Source of the DNA: Shewanella khirikhana
Lineage (GTDB): Bacteria > Pseudomonadota > Gammaproteobacteria > Enterobacterales > Shewanellaceae
NCBI RefSeq assembly: GCF_003957745.1
Contig: NZ_CP020373.1
Coordinates: 1,054,001 to 1,118,000, forward strand
Length of the DNA stretch: 64,000 bases
Reading direction: 5' to 3'
A program made the position numbers and the translations under genes. Shown one piece after another: positions 1 to 9,062 of this stretch (positions are counted from its first letter, which is position 1; each line of letters begins with the position of its first letter). Under the pieces are notes generated by a model. The model searched no databases, was not told where the DNA came from, and worked only from the letters and a program-made list of their open reading frames with translations.

Positions 1-1915
1 TTTTACCAAAGCCCACATCGCCGCACACCAATCTGTCCATGGCCTTTGGCTGACACATGTCGTTGATAACGGCTTCGATGGCCACTTCCTGATCCACGGT
101 TTCCTCAAACGGGAACCCCTGCACAAAGAGGGCGTATTCCTCTTCATCCAGCTTGCAGGGCTCGCCGGGGCGGGCTTCGCGGCGGGCGTACACATCCAAA
201 AGCTCAGCGGCCACGTCGCGGATTTTCTCAATCGCTTTGCGCTTGGCTTTGCTCCAGCTTTCGTTGCCGAGGCGGTTCAGCGCAGCATCATCGTCGCTGC
301 CCACCGCATAGCGGCTGATAAGGTGCAGCGACGAGACCGGCACATAAAGCTTATCGCCACCGGCGTATTCAAGCTTCAGGTATTCGGCCACCAACCCGCC
401 GGTGTCCAGGGTTTCGAGGCCCTGATACAGGCCGACACCGTGCTCAAGGTGTACCACAGGCTGGCCCACTTTGAGCTCAGCCAGGTTTTTAATCAGTACA
501 TCCTGACTTAGCTGGCGCTGCTTGTCGCGGCGGCGCTGCTGGGATACCCGCTCACCAAAGAGTTCAGTTTCACAGACAATCGCCAGCTGCTTTTTGCCAA
601 TCCGAATATCGATGCCCTGTGCCAGCGGGGCCACAATGAGTCCGTGGGGGCTGCCGGAGTCGATAAACTCCTGCAAATGACCGTAGAGTTTGGGCTTGAT
701 GCCGGCCTTGAACAACAGCTCCAGCAGCGCCTCGCGGCGGCCTTCGGATTCGGCCACAAACAGAATGCGCTGAGTATCCGCCGCCCACAGACTTAAGGCC
801 TCCAGCGGTTGCTTCAGTTTGTGGTTGGCGCGAATATCCGGCAGCGGCGTGCAGTCCAGCTCCTTGTCGCCCTCGGCGGCGCTGAGCTGAATACGGGGAT
901 ACTGCTTGAACGTGCCAAACAGTTCCTCGGTGGTTTGATAAAGCACCTTGGGCGGCAGCAATGGCCGCATGGGGTCAACCCGGCGGTCTTCATAGCGGGC
1001 GTGAATTTCGCCCAGATGATGCTCGGCTGCCTGATGCAGCTCACCTGTGGTGATGATTTGCAGCTCTTGGGGCAAATAATCAAACAGGGTGGCGGTATCA
1101 TCGAAAAACAGCGGCAAGTAGTTTTCGATGCCTGCCGGCATCAGGTTGCGGCTTACCAGCTGATACACAGACTCGGGCGCATTGGTAATGGTTTCAAAGG
1201 CGCGGCGATAGCGTTGGCGGAAGCCTTCGATGGCCTGGCTGTCGGTGGGGAATTCCCGTGCCGGCAGCATGCGGATGCTGTCTACCTCGGCGCTGGAGCG
1301 CTGGGTTTCAGGGTCAAAGTGACGGATAGACTCCACTTCATCATCAAATAGCTCGATGCGCAGCGGCTCAGTGGCTCCGCTGGGGAAGATATCCAGAATC
1401 GAGCCGCGGATGGCAAATTCGCCATGCTCATATACCTGCTCCACCAGATGATAACCTGTGTCGGTAAGCAGTTGACGCATCTGCTGCAACTGATAACGGT
1501 CGCCTTTCTTGAGGATCAGCACATTGGCCGCAAGGAATGCCTTGGGCGGCAGGCGCACCATCAGGGTGGTGAGCGGTACTATCACCAGCCGGCCTTTGCC
1601 ACGCTCCAGATTGGAGAGGGTCTCCAAGCGGCTGGAAATCAGATCCTGGTGGGGCGAAAAACTGTCGTAGGGCAGGGTTTCCCGGTCGGGAAACAGGCAA
1701 ATATCAATGCCTTCCTGGCCAAGCAAATAGCTAAGCTCGGTCTCGAGGGTCAGCGCCGTTGGGGTATCGCTGGTGACTATCAGGGTGGTGCCCGCATAGT
1801 CGCGGGTCATTTGGGCCAGCGTCATTGCCCGGGCGACACCGCCGGGCAGCTTGACCGATGACACCCGGCCCTTGGCGGGTGTCTTGGGGAGACGGTCTAC
1901 CGTAAAAGAGGTCAT
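1..1915 (-). CDS. mfd: Transcription-repair coupling factor Mfd (3' part outside window)
   Basis: Mfd is an ATP-driven DNA translocase that removes RNA polymerase stalled at lesions and recruits UvrA. The frame opens with ATG at 1913-1915 (MTSFTVDRLPK) and stays open to the window edge, about 638 codons. It covers the N-terminal UvrB-like region, the linker domains and the RNA-polymerase-interacting domain (motif VVHLEHGVGLYQGLE). It is cut inside the Walker A motif GDVGFGK of the helicase core. The family is about 1150 residues long, so nearly half is missing because of the window boundary, not damage. A PilZ-like gene and lolCDE follow on the other side, an order also known in Vibrio. No in-frame stop was seen. 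Confidence 0.95.
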   Translation of the reverse strand, partial: MTSFTVDRLPKTPAKGRVSSVKLPGGVARAMTLAQMTRDYAGTTLIVTSDTPTALTLETELSYLLGQEGIDICLFPDRETLPYDSFSPHQDLISSRLETLSNLERGKGRLVIVPLTTLMVRLPPKAFLAANVLILKKGDRYQLQQMRQLLTDTGYHLVEQVYEHGEFAIRGSILDIFPSGATEPLRIELFDDEVESIRHFDPETQRSSAEVDSIRMLPAREFPTDSQAIEGFRQRYRRAFETITNAPESVYQLVSRNLMPAGIENYLPLFFDDTATLFDYLPQELQIITTGELHQAAEHHLGEIHARYEDRRVDPMRPLLPPKVLYQTTEELFGTFKQYPRIQLSAAEGDKELDCTPLPDIRANHKLKQPLEALSLWAADTQRILFVAESEGRREALLELLFKAGIKPKLYGHLQEFIDSGSPHGLIVAPLAQGIDIRIGKKQLAIVCETELFGERVSQQRRRDKQRQLSQDVLIKNLAELKVGQPVVHLEHGVGLYQGLETLDTGGLVAEYLKLEYAGGDKLYVPVSSLHLISRYAVGSDDDAALNRLGNESWSKAKRKAIEKIRDVAAELLDVYARREARPGEPCKLDEEEYALFVQGFPFEETVDQEVAIEAVINDMCQPKAMDRLVCGDVGFGK

Positions 1916-2032
1916 TCGGTTGGATTGCCGGTTTTTCACGAAAAATCAGTCGCCCATTGTAGTGGCAACTGCGCGGCAGTGGCAACTAAGCCCTTCCCCG
2001 GCACTCGACAGGGGCTGGAGTAAGAAAATGCA

Positions 2033-2602
2033 TTATCCGCGCTGGGCGTTTTGCTGCTTGCGCGCCTTGAGCTGCTTTTGCTGCACACTGAGACTGGCTT
2101 TGACCAGCTGCTCCACATCCGGCTCGAGAATGCACTCAAAGCCGAGTTCGGCAAGATAGACGCCGTCCTGCTGCATCACTTCTTCCACCTTGGCGATACA
2201 CACAAGTGCAATCAGTTCATCGCGGATATAGAGGGTGGCTTTGAACAGGCTGCCCACACTGAGCGGCGCTTGGCTGGCCACCACAAAACCGCTGCCACCA
2301 AAGCGTTTACCTGAATAGCGGCTGCCGTCACGGCTTTCGTTTTCAAGCACATAGTGCAGCACCATATCGACCTTGCGCGACTGCAGCTTCAAAAAGTCCA
2401 CCACCGCCTTGGCTTCGTTGTCCAGTTGCCGCAGTTGCAGCAGGCAACCGGCCTCCAGTGCTTTGACATCACTGAGCAGCTGCAAACCCACGCTGCGCAT
2501 CATTGCCAGCTGTTCATCGTCAGGCAGTGGGCCGTCAAAGGGCTGCAAATAGGCATTGAAATCATGCACCACACTGAAATAGGCGTTGGGATCGGCTAAC
2601 AA
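2033..2602 (-). CDS. PilZ-like domain protein (PlzB-type)
   Basis: A 189-residue soluble protein. The first half (about residues 1-90) is helical. The second half is beta-rich with a weak PilZ-like start (SRYSGKRFGGSGF, about residues 93-105) followed by a hydrophobic strand pattern. The tail is basic and Gln/Lys-rich. The canonical c-di-GMP signature (RxxxR then D/N-x-S-x-x-G) is only partly present, so c-di-GMP binding is uncertain. Position is the main support: in Vibrio cholerae a PilZ-family gene (plzB, VC1885 as I recall) lies between mfd and lolC. It is divergent from lolC, with about 150 bases between them. The role is unknown; it may be a degenerate PilZ adaptor. Confidence 0.55.
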   Translation of the reverse strand: MLADPNAYFSVVHDFNAYLQPFDGPLPDDEQLAMMRSVGLQLLSDVKALEAGCLLQLRQLDNEAKAVVDFLKLQSRKVDMVLHYVLENESRDGSRYSGKRFGGSGFVVASQAPLSVGSLFKATLYIRDELIALVCIAKVEEVMQQDGVYLAELGFECILEPDVEQLVKASLSVQQKQLKARKQQNAQRG

Positions 2603-2750
2603 GGACGTGCCTCTTTATTTATGGGTGAGATACCCCTATTATCGTGCCCACTCAAACAAATACGCAAGGGAAGGTTCGACCGGGCCAGGTGCTTGTTCTG
2701 TAAGGACAGCAGCGCCCCTTCCCAACACAGCCAGGGCCAACAGCGCGCAC

Positions 2751-3989
2751 ATGTTTTCATCCTCCGCTTTTCTTATTGGATTTCGCTACTGGCGGGCACG
2801 CAAGGCAAACGCCTTCGCCTCCTTTATTACCCTGTTCGCCGTCAGCGGCATTTTCCTGGGCGTAGCCGCGCTGATTGTGGTCAGCTCGGTGATGAATGGC
2901 CTCGAAGGCCAGCTGAAAAGCCGCATTCTCGGCGCCGTGCCGCAACTTGTGATTGAAAACCCCGCCGGATTTGACGACTGGCAGGCAAGCGCTGCCAGCA
3001 TAGAGTCCGCTATCCCGTCGGTGCTGGGGATAAGCCCATCCGCCGGGACCCAGGCGATGCTGCAATCAAGTTCCAATATCGCTGCGGTGCAGCTGCAGGG
3101 CATTTTCCCCAAAGAAGAAGCGCGGCTGTCCAAACTCACCACCACCGTCTGGTCTCCGGCCTTTGAGACATTGGAAGCGGGTGAATACCATATTATTTTG
3201 GGCACCCAGGTCGCATCTGAGTTGGATGTGGCGGTTGGCGATACGATTCGCGTACTAAGCGGCGAAGGTGTGGTCTACTCACCCCTCGGGCCTGTGCCAA
3301 GTCAGCGCAAATTCGTGGTGTCGGGCCTGTTTCAAATGGGCTCCCAGGTGGACGGGCAGCTTGCTTTTATTCATTACGATGATGCCCGCAGGCTGATGCG
3401 TAAAGCGCCTGAGAAGGTCGATATGCTGCGTCTCTACCTGGACGATCCGTTCAAAGCCGAGCAGATTGGCCCCAAACTGCCGGCGCTGTTGGCGACTGAC
3501 GCGCCCGAATCGCTGCTGGTACACGACTGGCGCGACACCTTTGGCCACCTGTTTGGTGCGGTCAAAATGGAGAAAAACATGATGTCGCTGATGCTGAGCC
3601 TGATTGTAGCTGTGGCGGCGTTTAACATAGTGTCGGCGCTGGTGATGATGGTGGTGGATAAAACCACCGATGTGGCGGTGCTGATGACTCAGGGCTTGAA
3701 ACGCACTGAAGTGATGGGAATTTTTGTGGTGCAGGGCTCGATGAATGCCTTGCTGGGCTTGGTGCTGGGCTTAAGTGTGGGCACGCTGCTGACACTGAAT
3801 CTGAACCCGGTACTCAATGGCCTTGGGGTGTCGGTGCTTGGCGCAGGGCAGCAGCTGCCGGTAATCATATCTTTCGAGCAGCTTGGTCTGATTGTCGCAG
3901 GCACCATAGTCATTACCCTGCTGGCGACCCTGTATCCGGCGCTCAAGGCTTCTCGGGTAGAGCCTGCCACCGCGCTCAGATACGAATAA
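2751..3989 (+). CDS. lolC: Lipoprotein-releasing ABC transporter permease LolC
   Basis: LolC forms the inner-membrane LolCDE complex with LolD and LolE. The complex extracts outer-membrane lipoproteins and passes them to LolA. The protein has 412 residues: one N-terminal membrane helix (about 22-46), a large periplasmic MacB-like domain, and a C-terminal FtsX domain with three helices. I chose ATG 2751 (MFSSSAFLIGFRYWRARK) because the family starts there; the frame stays open upstream without family similarity. It is the first gene of lolCDE, 83 bases before lolD. The stop codon lies inside a short 14-bp tandem repeat. LolC and LolE are paralogues; the assignment of C versus E follows gene order. 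Confidence 0.92.
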   Translation: MFSSSAFLIGFRYWRARKANAFASFITLFAVSGIFLGVAALIVVSSVMNGLEGQLKSRILGAVPQLVIENPAGFDDWQASAASIESAIPSVLGISPSAGTQAMLQSSSNIAAVQLQGIFPKEEARLSKLTTTVWSPAFETLEAGEYHIILGTQVASELDVAVGDTIRVLSGEGVVYSPLGPVPSQRKFVVSGLFQMGSQVDGQLAFIHYDDARRLMRKAPEKVDMLRLYLDDPFKAEQIGPKLPALLATDAPESLLVHDWRDTFGHLFGAVKMEKNMMSLMLSLIVAVAAFNIVSALVMMVVDKTTDVAVLMTQGLKRTEVMGIFVVQGSMNALLGLVLGLSVGTLLTLNLNPVLNGLGVSVLGAGQQLPVIISFEQLGLIVAGTIVITLLATLYPALKASRVEPATALRYE

Positions 3990-4018
3990 GCCGATACGAA
4001 TAAGCCGCTACGCATAAG
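3977..4018. repeat. 14-bp tandem repeat over the lolC stop codon
   Basis: Three consecutive 14-bp units (3977-3990, 3991-4004, 4005-4018) share the core ACGAATAAG; the third has two or three changes. The first unit contains the lolC stop codon. This looks like slipped-strand duplication in the lolC-lolD spacer. No function is evident. Confidence 0.8.
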
Positions 4019-4072
4019 ACGAGTGTTCCACTCACGCAGATGATTGCCCACAGGGCAAAGAGAGAAGAACCC

Positions 4073-4762
4073 ATGCAAGAAATCCTGCTCAGGGCAGAAA
4101 ATGTCAGCAAGACCTACCGTGAAGCCAAGCTCGAGACCCAGGTACTCAGCGGCGTGGATCTTACGGTCAGCCGCGGCGAGCAGCTGGCGATTGTTGGCAG
4201 TTCCGGTTCGGGAAAAAGCACCTTGCTGCATATCCTTGGCACCCTGGACAAACCCAGTGAAGGCAAGGTGTTTTTGGATGGCGAAGACCTGTATGCCATG
4301 TCGGCTTCCCGTCAGGCCGAAGTGCGTAATGCCAACCTGGGTTTTATCTATCAGTTCCACCATTTGTTGCCGGAATTCAGTGCGATAGAAAACGTCGCCA
4401 TGCCCGCCCGTATTGCCGGTGTCGACCGGCAGACGGCCTTTGGCCGCGCCGAGGCGCTGCTGGACAGGGTAGGGCTGAGTCATCGTCTTGGCCATGCCCC
4501 TGCTGAGCTGTCCGGCGGTGAGCGCCAGCGCGTCGCCATTGCCCGGGCGCTGATTAACGAGCCCAAACTGGTGCTGGCAGATGAACCTACGGGAAACCTT
4601 GATGCCAAGAGCGGCGATGCGGTTTACGGCCTTATCCGTGAGCTTGCGGCCTCGCTGGGCACCGCCTTTGTGGTGGTCACCCACGACAGCGGCCTTGCGG
4701 CGCGGATGGACCGCCAGCTGTCGATGAAAAGCGGCAAATTGTCTGCGGGAGCCGACTACTGA
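4073..4762 (+). CDS. lolD: Lipoprotein-releasing ABC transporter ATP-binding protein LolD
   Basis: ATPase of the LolCDE lipoprotein-release complex, 229 residues. Visible motifs are Walker A (GSSGSGKS), the ABC signature LSGGERQR, Walker B followed by DEPTGNLD, and the H-loop VVVTHD. The start ATG 4073 (MQEILLRAENVSKTY) follows a purine-rich AGAGAAG ribosome-binding sequence; an upstream in-frame Met at 4040 is unlikely. The stop overlaps the lolE start by one base (TGATG), so the two are translationally coupled. Confidence 0.95.
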   Translation: MQEILLRAENVSKTYREAKLETQVLSGVDLTVSRGEQLAIVGSSGSGKSTLLHILGTLDKPSEGKVFLDGEDLYAMSASRQAEVRNANLGFIYQFHHLLPEFSAIENVAMPARIAGVDRQTAFGRAEALLDRVGLSHRLGHAPAELSGGERQRVAIARALINEPKLVLADEPTGNLDAKSGDAVYGLIRELAASLGTAFVVVTHDSGLAARMDRQLSMKSGKLSAGADY

Positions 4763-6018
4763 TGAGTAAGGCGCGCCTGCTGCCGCTGTGGCTGGGGTTT
4801 CGTTTTTACCGAGCCCGTCAGTCCAACAGCTTTATCAGCTTTATCTCCTTCGCTTCTACTGCGGGCATCGCGCTTGGAGTGGCCGTGCTTATCATAGTGC
4901 TGTCGGCGATGAACGGCTTTGAGCGCGAGCTCAGACAAAGGTTTTTGGATGTGGTGCCCCACGCCGAGCTGGTGGGGGTGAACAACCCTGTGATGGATTG
5001 GCAGGGCATGGTTGCCGATGCCCATAAAATTCCGGGCATTCATGCCGCCGCGCCCTTTATCCGCTTGCAGGGGCTGGTGCAGCGTCAGGGCGGTTTTCAG
5101 GGCGTAAGCCTGGTGGGCATTGACCCCAAACTGGAAGATAGCGTTTCGGGTATTCGTCAGTACATGCCCCCAAGCGCCTGGCAGCAGCTCGGCGGTGATG
5201 AGAATGCCATTGTGCTTGGTCAGGCCCTGCTCGATAAACTCGGGCTGAAAGAGGGCGATGCGCTGTTACTCTATGTGCCTGATTTATCAGGCCGCGCAGC
5301 AGGCAAGCTTGGGGCCACCCGCAGTCACCGTTTTGTGGTGCGCGGTGCATATCGCCTTGGCGGCGAGCTTGAGCTGAGCACCGCCTATGCTTCCATGAGT
5401 CACCTTGCTCAGCTGTTGCAGATGGGCGATGAAGTCAGCGGCGTGCGGATTGCCGTGGATGATGTGTTTGCGGCGCCGCGGCTCATTCGTGAGCTGGGTT
5501 ACACCCAAACCCAGTATCTTTATATGAGCGACTGGACCCGCACCCAGGGGCACCTGTATCAGGACATTCAGCTGGTACGTACTTTGATGTATCTGGTGCT
5601 GGCGCTGGTGATTGCGGTGGCCTGCTTCAACATTGTGTCGACGCTGGTGATGGCGGTGCGGGATAAAAGCTCGGAAATCGCCATTTTGATGACCATGGGA
5701 CTAAAGCGCAGCGCCATAGTGCAGGTGTTTATGGTGCACGGCGCCATCAGTGGTTTTCTCGGCACCCTTATTGGCACCCTGACCGGCGTGCTGGTGGCGC
5801 TGAATCTTTCTGCCATGGCGTCTGCCATTGAGCAGGCGCTGGGCATCCGCTTTCTGTCAGCGGATGTGTACTTTATTGATTTTCTGCCATCAGAGTTGCA
5901 TCTGCAGGATGTGGTGCTGGTGAGCATCATGGCCTTTGTGATGAGCCTGATAGCGACGCTTTATCCGGCGTATAAGGCGAGCCTCACCGAGCCGGCACCG
6001 GCATTGGCCGGACGCTGA
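4762..6018 (+). CDS. lolE: Lipoprotein-releasing ABC transporter permease LolE
   Basis: Second permease of LolCDE, 418 residues. It has the same architecture as LolC: N-terminal helix (about 20-48, ending in SAMNGFERELR), a periplasmic domain, and three C-terminal helices of the FtsX type. LolE binds the lipoprotein substrate in the characterised E. coli complex. It overlaps the lolD stop by one base and is the last gene of the operon. A strong terminator follows at about 6.12 kb, shared with the convergent DUF2062 gene. Confidence 0.93.
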   Translation: MSKARLLPLWLGFRFYRARQSNSFISFISFASTAGIALGVAVLIIVLSAMNGFERELRQRFLDVVPHAELVGVNNPVMDWQGMVADAHKIPGIHAAAPFIRLQGLVQRQGGFQGVSLVGIDPKLEDSVSGIRQYMPPSAWQQLGGDENAIVLGQALLDKLGLKEGDALLLYVPDLSGRAAGKLGATRSHRFVVRGAYRLGGELELSTAYASMSHLAQLLQMGDEVSGVRIAVDDVFAAPRLIRELGYTQTQYLYMSDWTRTQGHLYQDIQLVRTLMYLVLALVIAVACFNIVSTLVMAVRDKSSEIAILMTMGLKRSAIVQVFMVHGAISGFLGTLIGTLTGVLVALNLSAMASAIEQALGIRFLSADVYFIDFLPSELHLQDVVLVSIMAFVMSLIATLYPAYKASLTEPAPALAGR

Positions 6019-6116
6019 TAAGCCAATCAAAAGGCCGGGAGCACTGCCCCGGCCGCATCGCTTAAACCAAACCTCTTCGGCCTGATTCTTTCACAGCATT
6101 CATCTGCATCCTGCAT

Positions 6117-6145
6117 AAAAAAACGCGCCTTAAGCGCGTTTTTTT
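6117..6145. terminator. Bidirectional intrinsic terminator between lolE and the DUF2062 gene
   Basis: Stem AAACGCGC (6121-6128) and GCGCGTTT (6134-6141) around a 5-base loop, with an A-run before and a T-run after. It can therefore work on both strands, ending lolCDE and the convergent gene. Confidence 0.85.
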
Positions 6146-6653
6146 ATCTGCTTGCCCGGTTCTTCCATTTAAACAGCACCGAGTATTTCCACAGATTGCT
6201 AATCACAAAGTAACCCACACCGGCGCTTATCAGCCCAAGCACCAGACAACCCAGCAGGAACGGCGGGCCTATGGTGGCGAGTGACGATTCGAGCCACTGC
6301 CAGCTGGCTTCAAAGGCGAAGGGTTGGGGCACATGGCCAAGAATCTTGGCACCCACCATATAGGCGATATAGAACAGAAACGGCATGGTGATCGGGTTGG
6401 TGATCCACACCAGGGCAACCGACACCGGCAGATTCACATTGAAAAATATCGCCAGCGCAGCCGCCGCCACCATTTGAAACGGCATCGGCATCCAGGCCAT
6501 AAACAGCCCAACGGCAAACGCACCCGGCGCCGAGCGGCGATTCAGGTGCCAGAGGTTTGGCTTGTGCAGCAAGGTGCCGAACATCCTCAGGTGCTTGTGA
6601 TCCTTGAGGGTGTCGGGATGCGGCATAAACCTTTTGATGAGCTTTTTTGGCAT
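6144..6653 (-). CDS. DUF2062 family membrane protein
   Basis: A 169-residue inner-membrane protein of the DUF2062 family. The N-terminus is basic and cytoplasmic (MPKKLIKRFMPHPDTLK). It is followed by the family's helix-rich core with FAVGLFMAWMPMPFQM and WITNPITMPFLFYIAY, and a final helix near 130-155. The ITNP segment is the recognisable family motif. The biochemical role of the family is not established. It is divergent from comEC with only about 30 bases between starts. Its stop codon lies in the terminator shared with lolE. Confidence 0.85.
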   Translation of the reverse strand: MPKKLIKRFMPHPDTLKDHKHLRMFGTLLHKPNLWHLNRRSAPGAFAVGLFMAWMPMPFQMVAAAALAIFFNVNLPVSVALVWITNPITMPFLFYIAYMVGAKILGHVPQPFAFEASWQWLESSLATIGPPFLLGCLVLGLISAGVGYFVISNLWKYSVLFKWKNRASR

Positions 6654-6683
6654 AGGCGGATAATGCTGTCTTAACTTACTGCT

Positions 6684-9029
6684 GTGAAGAACCCATTTCT
6701 GCTGGGCTTTTGCGCCCTGAACATCTCGTCGCTGCTGTGGCCGGTACTCTTACCCTGGCCTATGAGCCTGCTGTTGCTGCTCGGGGCGGTGGCGCTGTTC
6801 AAACGCTTGCCACTGCTTGCCGGGGGGCTAGCGGGCACGGCCTGGGTTTGTCTTTATGCCACGCTGATATTTGACTATCGGGCGCTTGGTGACAGCGAGC
6901 AAACCTGGATACGCGCCGAGATAATAGCATCAGTCTCAAGTGGCAGCGACTGGCAGAGTATAGATATACGCCTTGTTAAACCAAAATTAATCTCACCTTT
7001 TGCTGCGCAAATGCGGCTCAACTGGCGAACGAATGAACAAATACGCCCAGGACAAGTGTGGGATTTTCGTATCGAGCGGCGCGCCATTAACAGCAATCTC
7101 AATCAGGGCTGCTTCAATGGCCAGCGTTATCTGCTGTCAAAACACATTGGTTTGAAGGGCAGGGTGATAGCAGCACGAGCGGTATCGACGGCGCCGGCGA
7201 TGCGCGCCGTACTGATCGAAAGACTCAAAAATGCGCTTGAAGGTAGTGGCGACAAGACAGCTGAGCCAGCCCTGCTGCTGGCGCTGCTTGGCGGTGAGCA
7301 AGGGCAAATTACACCGACGCAGTGGCAACAACTGCGTCAAACCGGCACCGGCCATTTGATGGCGATTTCAGGGCTGCATATGTCGGTACTGGCGCTGTGG
7401 CTTTACGGCGCAGTCAGGTTTCTGCTGCTGCACATCCGGCCAAGGCCCGACCGGCAAAACCTGCTGATTGCCATGGCGGTCGCCGCTCTGGGTTGCCTGC
7501 TTTACGGGCTGCTGGCGGGGATGGGCATACCCACCCGGCGCGCTTTTATTATGTTGGCGATGCTGATGCTGCTGAGTCTCTCTCGCCGCTTTGCCTCTCC
7601 CTGGGAGCGGCTTTTGTATGCCCTCAGTGCAGTATTGCTGCTTGACCCTTTATCGCCACTGTCGGCGGGGTTTTGGCTCTCCTTTGGTGCCATTGGCATC
7701 ATCCTGATGGTGGTCACGGGTGCTGAGCGCCAAAGGGCTACCATGGCAGGTACAAGCCAAGCCGGGGCTTCTGGCCGACTTAAAATGACGGCCGCTGACT
7801 ATCTTGCTTCGCTCATCAAAATACAGTTGGCGCTGTCGCTTGGGCTTGGGTTTGTGCAATTGGTGCTGTTTGGCGGCGTGAGTTTGCACAGCCTTTGGAT
7901 AAATCTGCTGATGGTGCCCTGGTTTTCGCTGCTGGTGATCCCGCTTGCGCTTATGGGTTTATTGCTGTTTTTACTGTTGCTGCCGCTGGGGCTTGCCAGT
8001 GGCGCCTTGTTCAGCCCGGCAATTTGGGCACTTGCGCCTTTTGGCGCGCTGCTTGAGCTGAGTGACCGCTTACCCCTTGCCTGGGTCAGTGTGGCCGATA
8101 GCCTGATTGCACCTGCGTTGTTTGCCATCGCTGCCATCTATTTGTTTTGGTTGCCAATATCAAAGGGGCTTCGGGCGGTGAGTGCATGCTTACTGCTGCC
8201 ACTGCTGTTGCAGCTAAGCCTTAAGCCAGGTCCTCAAACCGAGCTGCATCTGGTGGATGTCGGCCAGGGGCTTGCGGCCGTGGTCTTTGCCGGAGATAAA
8301 ACCCTGGTGTACGACACCGGCAGCGCCTATGGCAGCTTTTCACACGGTGAGCGAACCCTTACCCCGTTTTTGCGCTCCAGGGGCCGAAACCGTATTGATG
8401 TGCTGATTATCAGCCACGAAGACAAAGACCATGCCGGCGGTGCCGAGGGGCTTGCCAGACACTTTGCCATTGACCTGATTATCAGCGACACCCAGGCTGC
8501 CAGGGCAATTGAGGCGGCGCGGCATGAGGACTGTCGGCCGGTATCTTTTAACCTTGCGGCAGTTAATGTCAGCTTGTTGTCCCCCGAGGTGTTGCCCGGC
8601 GGGCGTATTGGCAACGATGGCTCCTGTGTGGTGCAGCTAGGTCATGGCGGCATGTCAGTGCTGCTGCCCGGTGATATTGAGGCGGCGCGCGAGGCGCGTA
8701 TGCTGGCAAATCCTTCTAAGCTGCGCGCTGATGTGCTGGTGGCGCCGCACCATGGCAGCCTGACGTCATCCAGCAGCGCCTTTATCGACGCTGTGTCGCC
8801 ATCCTGGGCGCTGTTTGCTGCCGGTGTCGGGAATCGTTACGGTTTTCCCAAAAAGGAGATAGTCGCGCGCTACCAAAGCCGCGGGATAAACACCCTGAGT
8901 TCGGCAACGGAAGGGCAGATAAGCTTCTACTTTGGTGGGCCGCCGGTGGTGAAAACTTATCGCCGCGATCTGGCGCCTTTTTGGTACAACAGGGTGTTTG
9001 GAGTTGGTGACTGGCCGATTACAGAGTAG
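6684..9029 (+). CDS. comEC: DNA internalization-related competence protein ComEC/Rec2
   Basis: ComEC forms the inner-membrane channel that passes single-stranded DNA into the cytoplasm during transformation. The protein has 781 residues with a GTG start at 6684. The N-terminal part holds several hydrophobic helices and a DUF4131-like region. The middle is the polytopic Competence domain (about 200-490, LLGGEQGQITP and GTGHLMAISGLHMSVLALW). The C-terminal part is a metallo-beta-lactamase-fold domain (about 520-760) with LVDVGQG, HEDKDHAGG and APHHGS. The reading frame is intact. In gammaproteobacteria it often lies next to msbA, as here (33 bases). Whether the strain is transformable cannot be told from this gene alone. 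Confidence 0.93.
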   Translation: MKNPFLLGFCALNISSLLWPVLLPWPMSLLLLLGAVALFKRLPLLAGGLAGTAWVCLYATLIFDYRALGDSEQTWIRAEIIASVSSGSDWQSIDIRLVKPKLISPFAAQMRLNWRTNEQIRPGQVWDFRIERRAINSNLNQGCFNGQRYLLSKHIGLKGRVIAARAVSTAPAMRAVLIERLKNALEGSGDKTAEPALLLALLGGEQGQITPTQWQQLRQTGTGHLMAISGLHMSVLALWLYGAVRFLLLHIRPRPDRQNLLIAMAVAALGCLLYGLLAGMGIPTRRAFIMLAMLMLLSLSRRFASPWERLLYALSAVLLLDPLSPLSAGFWLSFGAIGIILMVVTGAERQRATMAGTSQAGASGRLKMTAADYLASLIKIQLALSLGLGFVQLVLFGGVSLHSLWINLLMVPWFSLLVIPLALMGLLLFLLLLPLGLASGALFSPAIWALAPFGALLELSDRLPLAWVSVADSLIAPALFAIAAIYLFWLPISKGLRAVSACLLLPLLLQLSLKPGPQTELHLVDVGQGLAAVVFAGDKTLVYDTGSAYGSFSHGERTLTPFLRSRGRNRIDVLIISHEDKDHAGGAEGLARHFAIDLIISDTQAARAIEAARHEDCRPVSFNLAAVNVSLLSPEVLPGGRIGNDGSCVVQLGHGGMSVLLPGDIEAAREARMLANPSKLRADVLVAPHHGSLTSSSSAFIDAVSPSWALFAAGVGNRYGFPKKEIVARYQSRGINTLSSATEGQISFYFGGPPVVKTYRRDLAPFWYNRVFGVGDWPITE

Positions 9030-9062
9030 AATGGCGCCTTTGTCATACTGTCAGATTAATCA

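Noticed and set aside
3689..4684. 331-codon minus-strand frame opposite lolC and lolD
   Set aside because: Covers lolD entirely on the other strand and resembles no family; shadow of GC-rich genes.
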